Of a DNA stretch of 64,000 nt, positions 49,046 to 57,395 are shown in pieces. A program made the position numbers and the translations under genes. Every line of letters begins with the position of its first letter. Position 1 is the first letter of the stretch. Source of the stretch: Streptomyces sp. B93 (lineage in GTDB: Bacteria > Actinomycetota > Actinomycetes > Streptomycetales > Streptomycetaceae); assembly GCF_018070565.1 (NCBI RefSeq), contig NZ_JAGPXL010000013.1:124001-188000 (forward strand), written 5' to 3'. Below the pieces are notes generated by a model that made no database searches, was not told where the DNA came from, and was given only the letters and a program-made list of their open reading frames with translations.

Positions 49046-52000
49046 ATGCATGACGACCGCGCCCTCGTCGAAGCCCGCCTCAAGCGTGTCCTGGACGAGC
49101 GCATCCGCCCCGCCGTCTACCCCGAGTCCGTGCCCCTTGAGGTGGCGGTGTGGCACGCCCCCGGCGAGCCCGTGCCGGTCGCCGAGGGGCTCGCCGCCGC
49201 CGGTCAGCCGATCGAGGTCGGCGCCCGCTGGGGCGCGCCCTGGGGCACCAGCTGGTTCACCGTCACCGGCACCGTCCCCGAGCGGTGGGCGGGCCGGACG
49301 GTGGAGGCGGTCCTGGACCTCGGCTTCGACGAGAACATGCCCGGCTTCCAGTGCGAGGGCCTGGTCTACCGGGCGGACGGCAGCCCGGTGAAGGGCCTCA
49401 ACCCGCGCAACCAGTGGGTCCGCGTCGGCGCGCCGGTGGCGGGCGGGGAGGAGGTGCGGCTGCACATCGAGGCCGCGTCCAACCCGGTCATCCTGGACTA
49501 CCACCCCTTCCTGCCCACCCAGCTGGGCGACAAGGAGACCGCGGGCAGCGAGCCGCAGTACCGGCTGGCCCGGATGGATCTGGCCGTCTTCGACGAGACG
49601 GTGTGGCAGCTGGTGATCGACCTGGAGGTGCTGGGCGAGCTGATGGCGGAGCTGGCGCAGGACTCCGCGCGCCGCTACGACATCCTGCGCGCCGTCGACG
49701 CGGCGCTGGACGCCCTGGACCTGCAGGACATCGGCGGCACCGCCGCGGCGGCCCGTAACCGGCTGGCCGGGGTGCTCGCCGCGCCCGCGGTGCCCTCCGC
49801 GCACCGCATCAGCGCGGTGGGGCACGCGCACATCGACTCGGCGTGGCTGTGGCCGCTGCGCGAGACGGTCCGCAAGGTGGCCCGTACCACCTCCAACATG
49901 ACCGCGCTGCTGGACGACGAGCCCGACTTCGTGTTCGCGATGTCGCAGGCGCAGCAGTGGGCGTGGGTCAAGGAGCACCGGCCGGAGGTGTGGGCGCGGG
50001 TGAAGAAGGCCGTCGCCGAGGGCCGGTTCGTGCCCGCGGGCGGGATGTGGGTGGAGTCGGACACCAACATGCCCGGCTCGGAGGCGATGGCCCGGCAGTT
50101 CGTGCACGGCAAGCGGTTCTTCCTGGACGAGTTCGGCATCGAGAACGACGAGGCGTGGCTGCCCGACACGTTCGGTTTCGCGGCGGGACTGCCGCAGATC
50201 ATCAAGGCGGCCGGGTCGAAGTACCTGCTGACGCAGAAGATCTCCTGGTCGCAGACGAACAGGTTCCCGCACCACACGTTCTTGTGGGAGGGCATCGACG
50301 GGACGCGGATCTTCACCCACTTCCCGCCGGTGGACACCTACAACTGCTCGATGAAGGGCAGCGAACTGGCCCACGCGCAGAAGAACTTCAAGGACAAGGG
50401 AGTGGCCCGGCACTCGCTGGCCCCCACGGGCTGGGGTGACGGGGGCGGCGGCACCACCCGGGAGATGGTCGCCAAGGCGGCCCGGGTGCGTGACCTGGAG
50501 GGCTCCCCGACGGTGGTGTGGGAGACACCGTCGGAGTTCTTCGCCAAGGCCGAGGCGGAGTACCCCGATCCGGCGGTGTGGGTGGGCGAGCTGTACCTGG
50601 AGCTGCACCGGGCCACCCTGACCAGCCAGGCGGCAACCAAGCAGGGCAACCGGCGCAGCGAGCACCTGCTGCGCGAGGCGGAGCTGTGGGCCGCGACCGC
50701 CGCGGTGCGCACCGGTTTCCCCTACCCGTATCAGGAGCTGGACCGGATCTGGAAGACGGTGCTGCTGCACCAGTTCCACGACATCCTGCCCGGGTCCTCC
50801 ATCGCCTGGGTGCACCGCGAGGCCCGCGCCACCTACGCGCGGCTCGCCGCCGAGCTGGAGGGGATCATCAGCGGCGCGCAGCGGGCGCTGGCCGGTGAGG
50901 GCGGCCTGGAGCTGGTGTTCAACGCCGCCCCGCACGAGCGCTTCGGGGTCGCCGCGGGCGGCGCCGCCGTTGCCGCGGTCGGCGGCGGCACGGCCGTCAC
51001 CGCCCGCGCGCAGGGCGGTTTCGTCCTGAACAACGGGCTGCTGCGGGTGGAGATCGACGCCGGCGGGCTGGTGGTGGCCGCCTACGACATCGAAGCCGAC
51101 CGCGAGACGATCGCGCCGGGACAGGCCGCGAACCTGCTCCAGCTGCACGCCGACTTCCCCAACATGTGGGACGCCTGGGACGTGGACGAGTTCTACCGCC
51201 ACACCGTCACCGACCTCACCGACGCCGACGAGGTCGCGGCCGGGGCGGACGGGGTGTCGGTGCGGGTGGTGCGCTCCTTCGGCGCCTCCCGTGTCACCCA
51301 GGTGCTCACGCTGGCGCCCGGCGAGCGGCGGCTGGTGATCGACACGGCGGCCGACTGGCACGAGACGGAGAAGTTCCTCAAGCTCGCCTTCCCGCTGGAC
51401 GTGCACGCCGAACGCTACGCCTCCGAGACCCAGTTCGGGCACGTCCACCGGCCCACCCACACCAACACCAGCTGGGAGGCGGCCAAGTTCGAGGCGTGCA
51501 ACCACCGCTTCGTCCACCTGGAGGAGCCCGGCTTCGGCGTGGCGCTCGTCAACGACTCCACCTACGGCCACGACGTCACCCGCACGGTGCGTGCCGACGG
51601 CGGTACGACGACCACGGTGCGCGCCTCCCTGCTGCGCGCCCCGCGTTTCCCCGACCCCGAGACCGACCAGGGCGTACACCGTTTCCGGCACGCCCTGGTG
51701 CCCGGCGCGGGCATCGCCGAGGCGGTGCGCGAGGGCTGGCGCATCAACCTGCCCGAGCGGCGTCTGGCCGGAGGGCGGGAGGTGGCCCCGCTGGTCGGTG
51801 TCGACCGGGACGCGGTGGTGATCACGGCGGTGAAGCTCGCCGACGACGGCAGCGGCGATGTGGTGGTGCGCTTCCACGAGGCCCACGGCGGCCGGGCCCG
51901 CGCCACCCTGACGGCCGGTTTCGACGTCACGACGGTGACGGCGACCGACCTGCTGGAGCGCCCCCTGCCCGGCCCGCACCCGTCCGCTGACGGCACCCGC

Positions 52001-52057
52001 ATCCCGGTGACCCTGCGCCCGTTCCAGCTGATGACGCTGCGCCTGGCCCGGGCCTGA
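49046..52057 (+). CDS. GH38 alpha-mannosidase
   Basis: 1003 residues. Zinc-site motif HAHIDSAWLWP around 258-268; nucleophile Asp near 373 in LPDTFGF; further conserved EGRFVPAGGMWVESD and HQFHDILPGSSI. C-terminal beta domains contain ADFPNMWDAWDVDEFYR. GH38 enzymes cleave alpha-1,2/1,3/1,6-mannosides with retention. No signal peptide, so it works in the cytoplasm on imported oligosaccharide. ATG 49046 has GGAG eight bases upstream. Last gene of the LacI-controlled operon. Confidence 0.95.
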   Translation: MHDDRALVEARLKRVLDERIRPAVYPESVPLEVAVWHAPGEPVPVAEGLAAAGQPIEVGARWGAPWGTSWFTVTGTVPERWAGRTVEAVLDLGFDENMPGFQCEGLVYRADGSPVKGLNPRNQWVRVGAPVAGGEEVRLHIEAASNPVILDYHPFLPTQLGDKETAGSEPQYRLARMDLAVFDETVWQLVIDLEVLGELMAELAQDSARRYDILRAVDAALDALDLQDIGGTAAAARNRLAGVLAAPAVPSAHRISAVGHAHIDSAWLWPLRETVRKVARTTSNMTALLDDEPDFVFAMSQAQQWAWVKEHRPEVWARVKKAVAEGRFVPAGGMWVESDTNMPGSEAMARQFVHGKRFFLDEFGIENDEAWLPDTFGFAAGLPQIIKAAGSKYLLTQKISWSQTNRFPHHTFLWEGIDGTRIFTHFPPVDTYNCSMKGSELAHAQKNFKDKGVARHSLAPTGWGDGGGGTTREMVAKAARVRDLEGSPTVVWETPSEFFAKAEAEYPDPAVWVGELYLELHRATLTSQAATKQGNRRSEHLLREAELWAATAAVRTGFPYPYQELDRIWKTVLLHQFHDILPGSSIAWVHREARATYARLAAELEGIISGAQRALAGEGGLELVFNAAPHERFGVAAGGAAVAAVGGGTAVTARAQGGFVLNNGLLRVEIDAGGLVVAAYDIEADRETIAPGQAANLLQLHADFPNMWDAWDVDEFYRHTVTDLTDADEVAAGADGVSVRVVRSFGASRVTQVLTLAPGERRLVIDTAADWHETEKFLKLAFPLDVHAERYASETQFGHVHRPTHTNTSWEAAKFEACNHRFVHLEEPGFGVALVNDSTYGHDVTRTVRADGGTTTTVRASLLRAPRFPDPETDQGVHRFRHALVPGAGIAEAVREGWRINLPERRLAGGREVAPLVGVDRDAVVITAVKLADDGSGDVVVRFHEAHGGRARATLTAGFDVTTVTATDLLERPLPGPHPSADGTRIPVTLRPFQLMTLRLARA

Positions 52058-52254
52058 GGCCGGGGGGGGGCAGGCGGGCCGTCGGTCGGTGCCGAGGCGG
52101 CCCGGCTGCTGCTGGGCCGCGGCGCCGCAACCGGCGGCGGCCGGGGTCAGGGCCCGCGGCCACGGTCTGCGCGCATGCCCGCCGCGGCGGCGGGTACGAC
52201 CCCCTGGCGCGCGGAAGCGTTACGGAAGCGGCTGATGAGTGAGGGGTGCCGGAA

Positions 52255-52629
52255 GTGATTCGGAAGCTACAGGCGGTCGCGCTGGACTGTGCCGATCCGG
52301 TGGGGCTCGCCACGTTCTACGCGGAGCTGCTCGGCGGGCGGGTGGTCGCTGACGCGGAGGATCCCGACTGGGTGGAGGTGCACGGGTTCGAGGGGACGCC
52401 GCTGGCCTGCCAGCGCGTGGACGGCTACCGGGCGCCGCGCTGGCCCGGCCAGGAGCGCCCGCAGCAGCTGCACCTGGACTTCGACGTGGACGACCTCGAC
52501 GGTGAGGAGAAGCGGGCGCTGGCCCTGGGCGCGACCGTGCTGGAGCGCACCGACCAGCTGCGTACCGAGGCCAACTGGCGCGTCTACGCGGACCCCGCCG
52601 GGCATCCGTTCTGCCTGTGCTTGCACTGA
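52255..52629 (+). CDS. VOC/glyoxalase-like protein
   Basis: 124 residues with a VOC fold: ALDCADPVGLATFYAELLGG in the first half and LHLDFDVDDLDGEEKRALALGA in the second, ending DPAGHPFCLCL. Candidate metal ligands (His in LHLDF, Glu in NWRVYADPAG region) are only partly conserved. GTG 52255 with GAGGGG eight bases upstream. Function unknown. Confidence 0.83.
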   Translation: MIRKLQAVALDCADPVGLATFYAELLGGRVVADAEDPDWVEVHGFEGTPLACQRVDGYRAPRWPGQERPQQLHLDFDVDDLDGEEKRALALGATVLERTDQLRTEANWRVYADPAGHPFCLCLH

Positions 52630-52639
52630 GCGCCGCCGC

Positions 52640-52900
52640 CCGGCCGTGGCGGCCCCTGTCGCCCGGCTCGAAGGACCCGCGGCTGGTGGTGGACGACACC
52701 GAGCAGGGGCATGTCCCGTTCTCCGTGGTGGAGTTGGCGGGCGGCGCACTGGTGGGCACCGCGACGCTGTGGGGCATCGACACCCACAGCCGGCTGGCGC
52801 ACCTCGGGCTGGGGCTGCTGCCGTCCGCCCGCGGCAAGGGCTACGGCACCGGTGTGGTCGCGGTGCTGTGCCGCTACTGGCCTTTCCAGTCGGTTGCGGT
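52640..52900 (+). pseudogene. GNAT acetyltransferase remnant
   Basis: Only the middle of a GNAT fold is present: VVELAGGALVGTATLWGIDTH in part and the acetyl-CoA loop LLPSARGKGYGTGVV. The N-terminal strand is missing and, after VLCRY, the frame loses similarity and runs into the opposing zinc-ribbon gene. A full GNAT would need about 60 more residues at each end. Deletion remnant. Confidence 0.65.
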
Positions 52901-53119
52901 GCGCCAGACCGCGCCGCGGGCCGAGTCGATCGGCACGCGCCGTGGCACGAACCGTTCGCACCGGGGGTTGTGGCAGGGGCCCGCGGTCCACAGGGGCACG
53001 TAGACGCCCATGGTCTTGTGCCGTTCCACGACGGTGTCCACCGGCTGCTTGCAGGAGCGGCACAGGTAGGGGGCCGGTGGGGTCGCTCTGCGTTTCCGGT
53101 CGCTGTTCATAACAGCCAC
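52874..53119 (-). CDS. Small zinc-ribbon protein
   Basis: 81 residues (GTG 53119) or 78 (ATG 53110). Two knuckles, CRSC near 20-23 and CHNPRC near 49-54, form a likely Cys4 zinc site, with basic flanks (SDRKRR at the start, RRVP after). The start is preceded by GGTAAA only. Overlaps the GNAT remnant on the other strand. The last ~20 residues may be read-through into the remnant. Unknown function; nucleic-acid binding is plausible. Confidence 0.6.
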   Translation of the reverse strand: MAVMNSDRKRRATPPAPYLCRSCKQPVDTVVERHKTMGVYVPLWTAGPCHNPRCERFVPRRVPIDSARGAVWRTATDWKGQ

Positions 53120-53131
53120 TTTACCGTCGTT

Positions 53132-54115
53132 TTATGTATTTTTGTGAGTTCTTTGACCTTCTTGTGGGGCCGTGCCGGTGCCGGGCGGAGGGCGCAGCAG
53201 GCTGAGCGCGATGGAGACGGTCAGCACGGTGGCGATGACGGCGAGGCTGAGGAGTGAGGGGATCTCGGGCACGGCGGTGCTGATCGTCTTGTGGGACGCC
53301 TGGAGGATGAGCTTGACGCCGATGAAGGCCAGGATGAGCGCCAGGCCCTTGCTGAGGTAGTGGAAGCGGTCGAGCAGGCCGGCCAGCATGAAGTACAGGG
53401 CGCGCAGCCCCAGGATGGCGAAGGCGTTGCTGGTGTAGACGATGAAGGTGTCGCTGCTGACGGCCAGGACGGCGGGCACGCTGTCGACGGCGAAGACGAG
53501 GTCGGCCGCCTCGATGGCGGCGACGACGGCGAGCAGCGGGGTGGCGACGCGCCTGCCCGCCTGCCGGACGAAGAAGTGGTGGCCGGCGTAGTCGTCCTGG
53601 ACGGGGACGACTTTGCGCAGCAGCCTGACGGCGACGCTCCGGCCCGGGTCGAAGCTGTCGTCCTCCTCTTTGAGGATCTTGTAGGTGCTGTAGAAGAGGA
53701 CGGCGGCGAAGACGAACAGGACGGCGGTGAAGCGGCTGACCACCGCCACGCCGGCGGCGAGGAAGACGCCCCTGAAGACCAGGGCGCCCAGGACGCCGAA
53801 GAACAGCACGCGGTGCTGGTAGGCCCTGGGGACCTTGAAGTAGCCGAAGATCAGGGCGAAGACGAAGAGGTTGTCGACCGACAGGCTCTTCTCCAGCAGC
53901 CAGGCGGTGGTGTACTCCACTCCGGCGGTCGTGCCGACCACGAGGAAGACGGTGAGACCGAAGACGACGGCCAGGCCCACCCAGACGGCGCTCCAGGCGG
54001 CGGCCTCCTTGAAGCCGATGACGTGGGCCCGCCGGTGGGCGAGGAGGTCGACCGCCAGGGACACCAGCACGGTGACGGCGAACACCATCCACAGCCACAG
54101 CGGCACATCGTGCAC
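53132..54115 (-). CDS. TerC-family membrane protein (second copy)
   Basis: 327 residues, about nine membrane helices. Signature segments LLEKSLSVDNLFVFAL and AAIEAADLVFAVDSVPA are present, as in the copy at 7217-8266 but with a shorter hydrophilic tail. Metal-ion or tellurite-related export as for the family. GTG 54115 with GAGGGG about nine bases upstream; a longer frame upstream has no gene character. Same strand as, and 89 bp downstream of, a TetR gene. Confidence 0.9.
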   Translation of the reverse strand: MHDVPLWLWMVFAVTVLVSLAVDLLAHRRAHVIGFKEAAAWSAVWVGLAVVFGLTVFLVVGTTAGVEYTTAWLLEKSLSVDNLFVFALIFGYFKVPRAYQHRVLFFGVLGALVFRGVFLAAGVAVVSRFTAVLFVFAAVLFYSTYKILKEEDDSFDPGRSVAVRLLRKVVPVQDDYAGHHFFVRQAGRRVATPLLAVVAAIEAADLVFAVDSVPAVLAVSSDTFIVYTSNAFAILGLRALYFMLAGLLDRFHYLSKGLALILAFIGVKLILQASHKTISTAVPEIPSLLSLAVIATVLTVSIALSLLRPPPGTGTAPQEGQRTHKNT

Positions 54116-54204
54116 GGGTGCCACCCCCTCGTACGCGGTCGCCGGCGTCTTCTGCTTCGAGTCTGGGGCACGCGGGAGAGCACCGCCCCCGCTGCCGGGC
54201 CGGT

Positions 54205-54912
54205 TCAGGCCGTGGGCGGCGGGAGCTGGGCGGCGATGTGGTCCAGCAGCATCTGGAGGGCGGCCGGGTAGGCGCTGTGGGGCATGCGGCGGGCCAGGAG
54301 GTGGGCGGTGGCGGCGATGTGGGGGTGGGTGTCGGCGGGCAGGCGGGCGTAGGTGGAGTGCCACATCGCCTCGTCGCGGGTGCGGGCGGTGTCGGCCAGG
54401 GCGAGGGACGCGGCGTCCAGGGCGGCGAAGGCCAGGCTCTGGTCGATGAAGGTGTGGTAGACGCGCACCGCGCTCTCGTCGGGCAGGCCGGTGCCGCGCA
54501 GGATGCCGAGGATGGTCTCGTCGACGGCGATCTCGCGGGGGCGGCCGGTGACGCGGCTGGCGGTGAGGACGGCGGCCTGCGGGTGGGCGAGGTAGGCGGC
54601 GTGGATGGCCAGGCCCAGGGCGCGCAGGTCGGTGCGCCAGTGGCCGGTGGCCGTCCAGCTGTCGAGGGCGCGGCCCATCAGTTCGTCGCCGATGGCGCGG
54701 GTGAGGTCGTCCATGCCGGTGAAGTAGCGGTAGAGGGTGCTGGCGTCGGCGCCCAGGGCGGCGCCCAGGCGGCGGGCCGTCAGTCCGGTGCTGCCGTGTT
54801 CGCGCAGCACGCGCAGGGCGGTGCGGACGATGAGTTCCTCGGTGAGGACGGTGCCGCCGCGGGTGGGGCGGCGCCGCCGCCGTGCCGTTTCGGGGACCAC
54901 CTGTTTGGCCAT
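54205..54912 (-). CDS. TetR-family regulator
   Basis: 235 residues. HTH at about 20-65 with LTARRLGAALGADASTLYRYF. Residues 80-220 form the TetR_C ligand domain (TATGHWRTDLRALGLAIHAAYLAHP in part). ATG 54912 is chosen; a longer start at 54939 adds an Arg-rich stretch with no ribosome site. Divergent from the saccharopine-dehydrogenase-like gene, which it probably represses. Confidence 0.87.
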   Translation of the reverse strand: MAKQVVPETARRRRRPTRGGTVLTEELIVRTALRVLREHGSTGLTARRLGAALGADASTLYRYFTGMDDLTRAIGDELMGRALDSWTATGHWRTDLRALGLAIHAAYLAHPQAAVLTASRVTGRPREIAVDETILGILRGTGLPDESAVRVYHTFIDQSLAFAALDAASLALADTARTRDEAMWHSTYARLPADTHPHIAATAHLLARRMPHSAYPAALQMLLDHIAAQLPPPTA

Positions 54913-54951
54913 GCCCCACCGCCTTCCGTGCCGCCGCACCGGCCCTTATGC

Positions 54952-54982
54952 CAACAGGGTTGACCTTATCCTGCGGTGTCTT
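54952..54982. promoter_or_regulatory. Divergent promoter with CAAC-AGG-GTTG repeat
   Basis: CAAC-AGG-GTTG at 54952-54962 overlaps a TTGACC -35-like box (54960-54965); CCTTAT occurs on both sides. Candidate site for the TetR next to it. Confidence 0.4.
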
Positions 54983-55040
54983 GTTGCATCGGCGTGCCCC
55001 CGAAGGGCGCGGTGCCCGGGGGCGGAAAGGTGTGTGTGGC

Positions 55041-56267
55041 ATGCGCGTGCTGCTGGTGGGTGCGGGTGGGGTGGGGACGGCTGTCACCCGGATCGCCGCC
55101 CGGCGTGACTTCCTCGCCCATATGGTCGTCGCCGATGTGGATCTGGGCCGGGCCGAGGCCGCGCTCGCGGCGCTGGGTGAGCGGCGGGCGCGTTTCAGTG
55201 CGCGGCAGCTGGACGCCTGCGATCAGGAGGCGGTGCGCCGCCTGCTCGTCGAGGAGCGCTGTGACGTGCTGCTGAACGCCACCGATCCGCGGTTTGTGAT
55301 GCCGCTGTTCCGGGCGGCGCTCGCGGCGGGGGCGGACTATGTGGACATGGCGATGTCGCTGTCCGTGCCGCACGCCTCCCACCCGTATCAGGAGTGCGGG
55401 GTCAAGCTCGGCGACGAGCAGTTCGCGCTGGCGCGGCAGTGGGAACAGAGCGGGCGCCTGGCGCTGGTCGGGATGGGTGTGGAGCCGGGCCTGTCGGATG
55501 TCTTCGCCCGCTACGCCGCCGACGAACTCTTCGACGAGATCGAGGAGATCGGGGTGCGCGACGGCGCCGACCTGCGGGTGGAGGGGTATGAGTTCGCGCC
55601 GTCGTTCAGTATCTGGACGACGATCGAGGAGTGCCTGAACCCGCCGGTCGTCTGGGAGAAGGGGCGGGGCTGGTTCACCACGGCCCCGTTCAGCGAGCCG
55701 GAGGTGTTCGAGTTCCCCGAGGGCATCGGGGCGGTGGAGTGCGTCAACGTCGAGCACGAGGAGGTGCTGCTGATCCCCCGCTGGGTGGACGCCCGCCGGG
55801 TCACCTTCAAGTACGGGCTCGGCGGGGACTTCATCGCCCGGCTGAAGACGCTGCGGGAGCTGGGTCTGGATGCCACCGCCCCGGTGACCGTGCGCGATGC
55901 GGACGGGCGGCCGGTGCGGGTCTCCCCGCGGGACGTGGTGGCCGCCTGTCTGCCGGATCCGGCCGGTCTCGGGGAGCGGATGACGGGCCGCACGTGTGCG
56001 GGCACCTGGGTCAGGGGCACCAAGGACGGGGCGCCGCGCGAGGTGTACCTGTACCACGTGGTGGACAACCAGTGGTCGATGCGGGAGTACGGCTCGCAGG
56101 CGGTGGTCTGGCAGACGGCGCTCAACCCGGTGGTCGCGCTGGAGCTGCTGGCCACCGGTGTCTGGTCGGGCCGGGGTGTCCTCGGGCCGGAGGCGCTGGC
56201 GCCGCGCCCGTTCCTGGACCTGCTGGGCGAGTACGGCTCGCCGTGGGGGCTGCGCGAGGAGCACTGA
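55041..56267 (+). CDS. Saccharopine dehydrogenase-like oxidoreductase
   Basis: 408 residues. N-terminal Rossmann motif VGAGGVGTAV at 6-15; conserved central ALVGMGVEPGLSDVFARYA near 140-158 and the catalytic-domain segment EGYEFAPSFSIWTTIEE. C-terminal WQTALNPVVALELLATG. Matches bacterial saccharopine dehydrogenase (lysine-forming/carboxynorspermidine-like) proteins; in Streptomyces the true substrate is often unknown. ATG 55041 follows GGAAAGG. Confidence 0.88.
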   Translation: MRVLLVGAGGVGTAVTRIAARRDFLAHMVVADVDLGRAEAALAALGERRARFSARQLDACDQEAVRRLLVEERCDVLLNATDPRFVMPLFRAALAAGADYVDMAMSLSVPHASHPYQECGVKLGDEQFALARQWEQSGRLALVGMGVEPGLSDVFARYAADELFDEIEEIGVRDGADLRVEGYEFAPSFSIWTTIEECLNPPVVWEKGRGWFTTAPFSEPEVFEFPEGIGAVECVNVEHEEVLLIPRWVDARRVTFKYGLGGDFIARLKTLRELGLDATAPVTVRDADGRPVRVSPRDVVAACLPDPAGLGERMTGRTCAGTWVRGTKDGAPREVYLYHVVDNQWSMREYGSQAVVWQTALNPVVALELLATGVWSGRGVLGPEALAPRPFLDLLGEYGSPWGLREEH

Positions 56268-56298
56268 GGCGGGTGCCGCCTGCCGCCTGACGCCGCTG

Positions 56299-56952
56299 TC
56301 AGGAGCGGTCGGGGGTGGCGAGGTCGCGTCCGAGCACGGCCAGGGCGCGGTCCATCAGCTGGGCGAGGTCGCCCTCGCGGCCGTGTTCGCCCCAGTGCAG
56401 GACGACCTGGTGCAGGCCGCCCATGACGGCGCCCACCAGGACGCGCAGGTCGAAGTCGTCCGCGGGGCGCCCGGCCCGTTCGGCGAGCGCGGCGGTCAGG
56501 GCGGCCACGGACCTGTCCTGGCTGTCCTGCATCTGGGCCCGTACGGCGGGGACCTTGCGGGCCAGTTCGATCCGCCACTGGTACTCGGTGTGGAACTCCT
56601 CGCCCAGGGTGCGGGCCATCTGGGTCAGGGCCTGGCGCAGGGCGAGGAGGGGGGGTTCGTCGGCGGGGCGCTCGCGCAGGAACGCCGCGCCAAAGTCGGC
56701 GTACTCCTCCTCGCGCAGCACCATGTACTCCTTGCTGGGGAAGTAGCGGAAGACGGTGCTGGGTGAGACGTCGGCGGCGGCGGCGATCTGCTCGATGGTG
56801 GTGTTGTCGTATCCCCGCTCGTCGATCAGGCGGCGGGCGGCGGCGCGGATGGCCTGGCGGGTGCGCCGTTTCTTGCGCTCGCGCAGGCCGAGGCCGGCGT
56901 CGGCGTCCGGGGCGGCCGCGGAGGTGGTGGTGTCGGTGGTGGCTGCGCGCAT
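56299..56952 (-). CDS. TetR-family regulator next to disrupted exporter
   Basis: 217 residues. HTH about 25-75 (YDNTTIEQIAAAADVSPSTVFRYFPSKEY, quoted here in parts) of the AcrR kind, then a C-terminal helical domain. The start follows the exporter stop by 4 bp, so the two were one operon and this is the exporter's own regulator. With the exporter truncated, its target may be lost. Confidence 0.88.
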   Translation of the reverse strand: MRAATTDTTTSAAAPDADAGLGLRERKKRRTRQAIRAAARRLIDERGYDNTTIEQIAAAADVSPSTVFRYFPSKEYMVLREEEYADFGAAFLRERPADEPPLLALRQALTQMARTLGEEFHTEYQWRIELARKVPAVRAQMQDSQDRSVAALTAALAERAGRPADDFDLRVLVGAVMGGLHQVVLHWGEHGREGDLAQLMDRALAVLGRDLATPDRS

Positions 56953-56956
56953 ACGG

Positions 56957-57395
56957 TCATTGTCGCCTCCCGTCGGCCACCGTGGGCAGCGTCTGGGTGA
57001 CGTCGGGGGTGCGGGGGTGCACGGCGGGTGCCGGGCGGTCGTCGGGGAGGGTGAAGGCGGCGAGGACGGCCGCGGCCAGGCCGGTGATGCCGCACAGCAG
57101 GAGCACGGCCGTCATGCCGTCGGTGAAGGCGGCCTCGGCGGAGCGGGCCAGGTGCGGCAGGTCGAGGCGGGCGGCGACGGCCTGGGCGGCGATGACGGAC
57201 TCCCGGGCGGAGTCGGCGGCGTCGCCGGGCAGGGCTCGGGTGTCCAGGCGGCCGGTGAACACCTGGGTGAGGAGGCTGCCCAGCAGGGCGATGCCGATGG
57301 CGCCGCCGGCCTGGCGCAGGGTGGCGCTCAGGGCGCTGCCGGTGCCTTCCTTGCCGGGGGGCAGGGCGGCCAGGGCGGTGTCGACGGCGGGCACC
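56957..57395 (-). pseudogene. 3' remnant of a DHA2-type MFS exporter
   Basis: About 146 codons remain of a gene that is normally near 500. The fragment begins inside the conserved helix-11 region (VDTALAALPPGKEGTGSALS) and keeps the last two or three membrane helices (GGAIGIALLGSLLTQVFTG, AVLLLCGITGLAAAVLAAF). Its 5' part is absent: the tnpB element begins exactly at 57396, and beyond it lies metF, not the rest of the exporter. The missing part was therefore deleted, not just separated. Confidence 0.88.

Noticed and set aside
49000..51979. Minus-strand frame of about 1000 codons opposite the GH38 gene
   Set aside because: Antisense of a mannosidase with all catalytic motifs; no ribosome site or domain on the minus strand.
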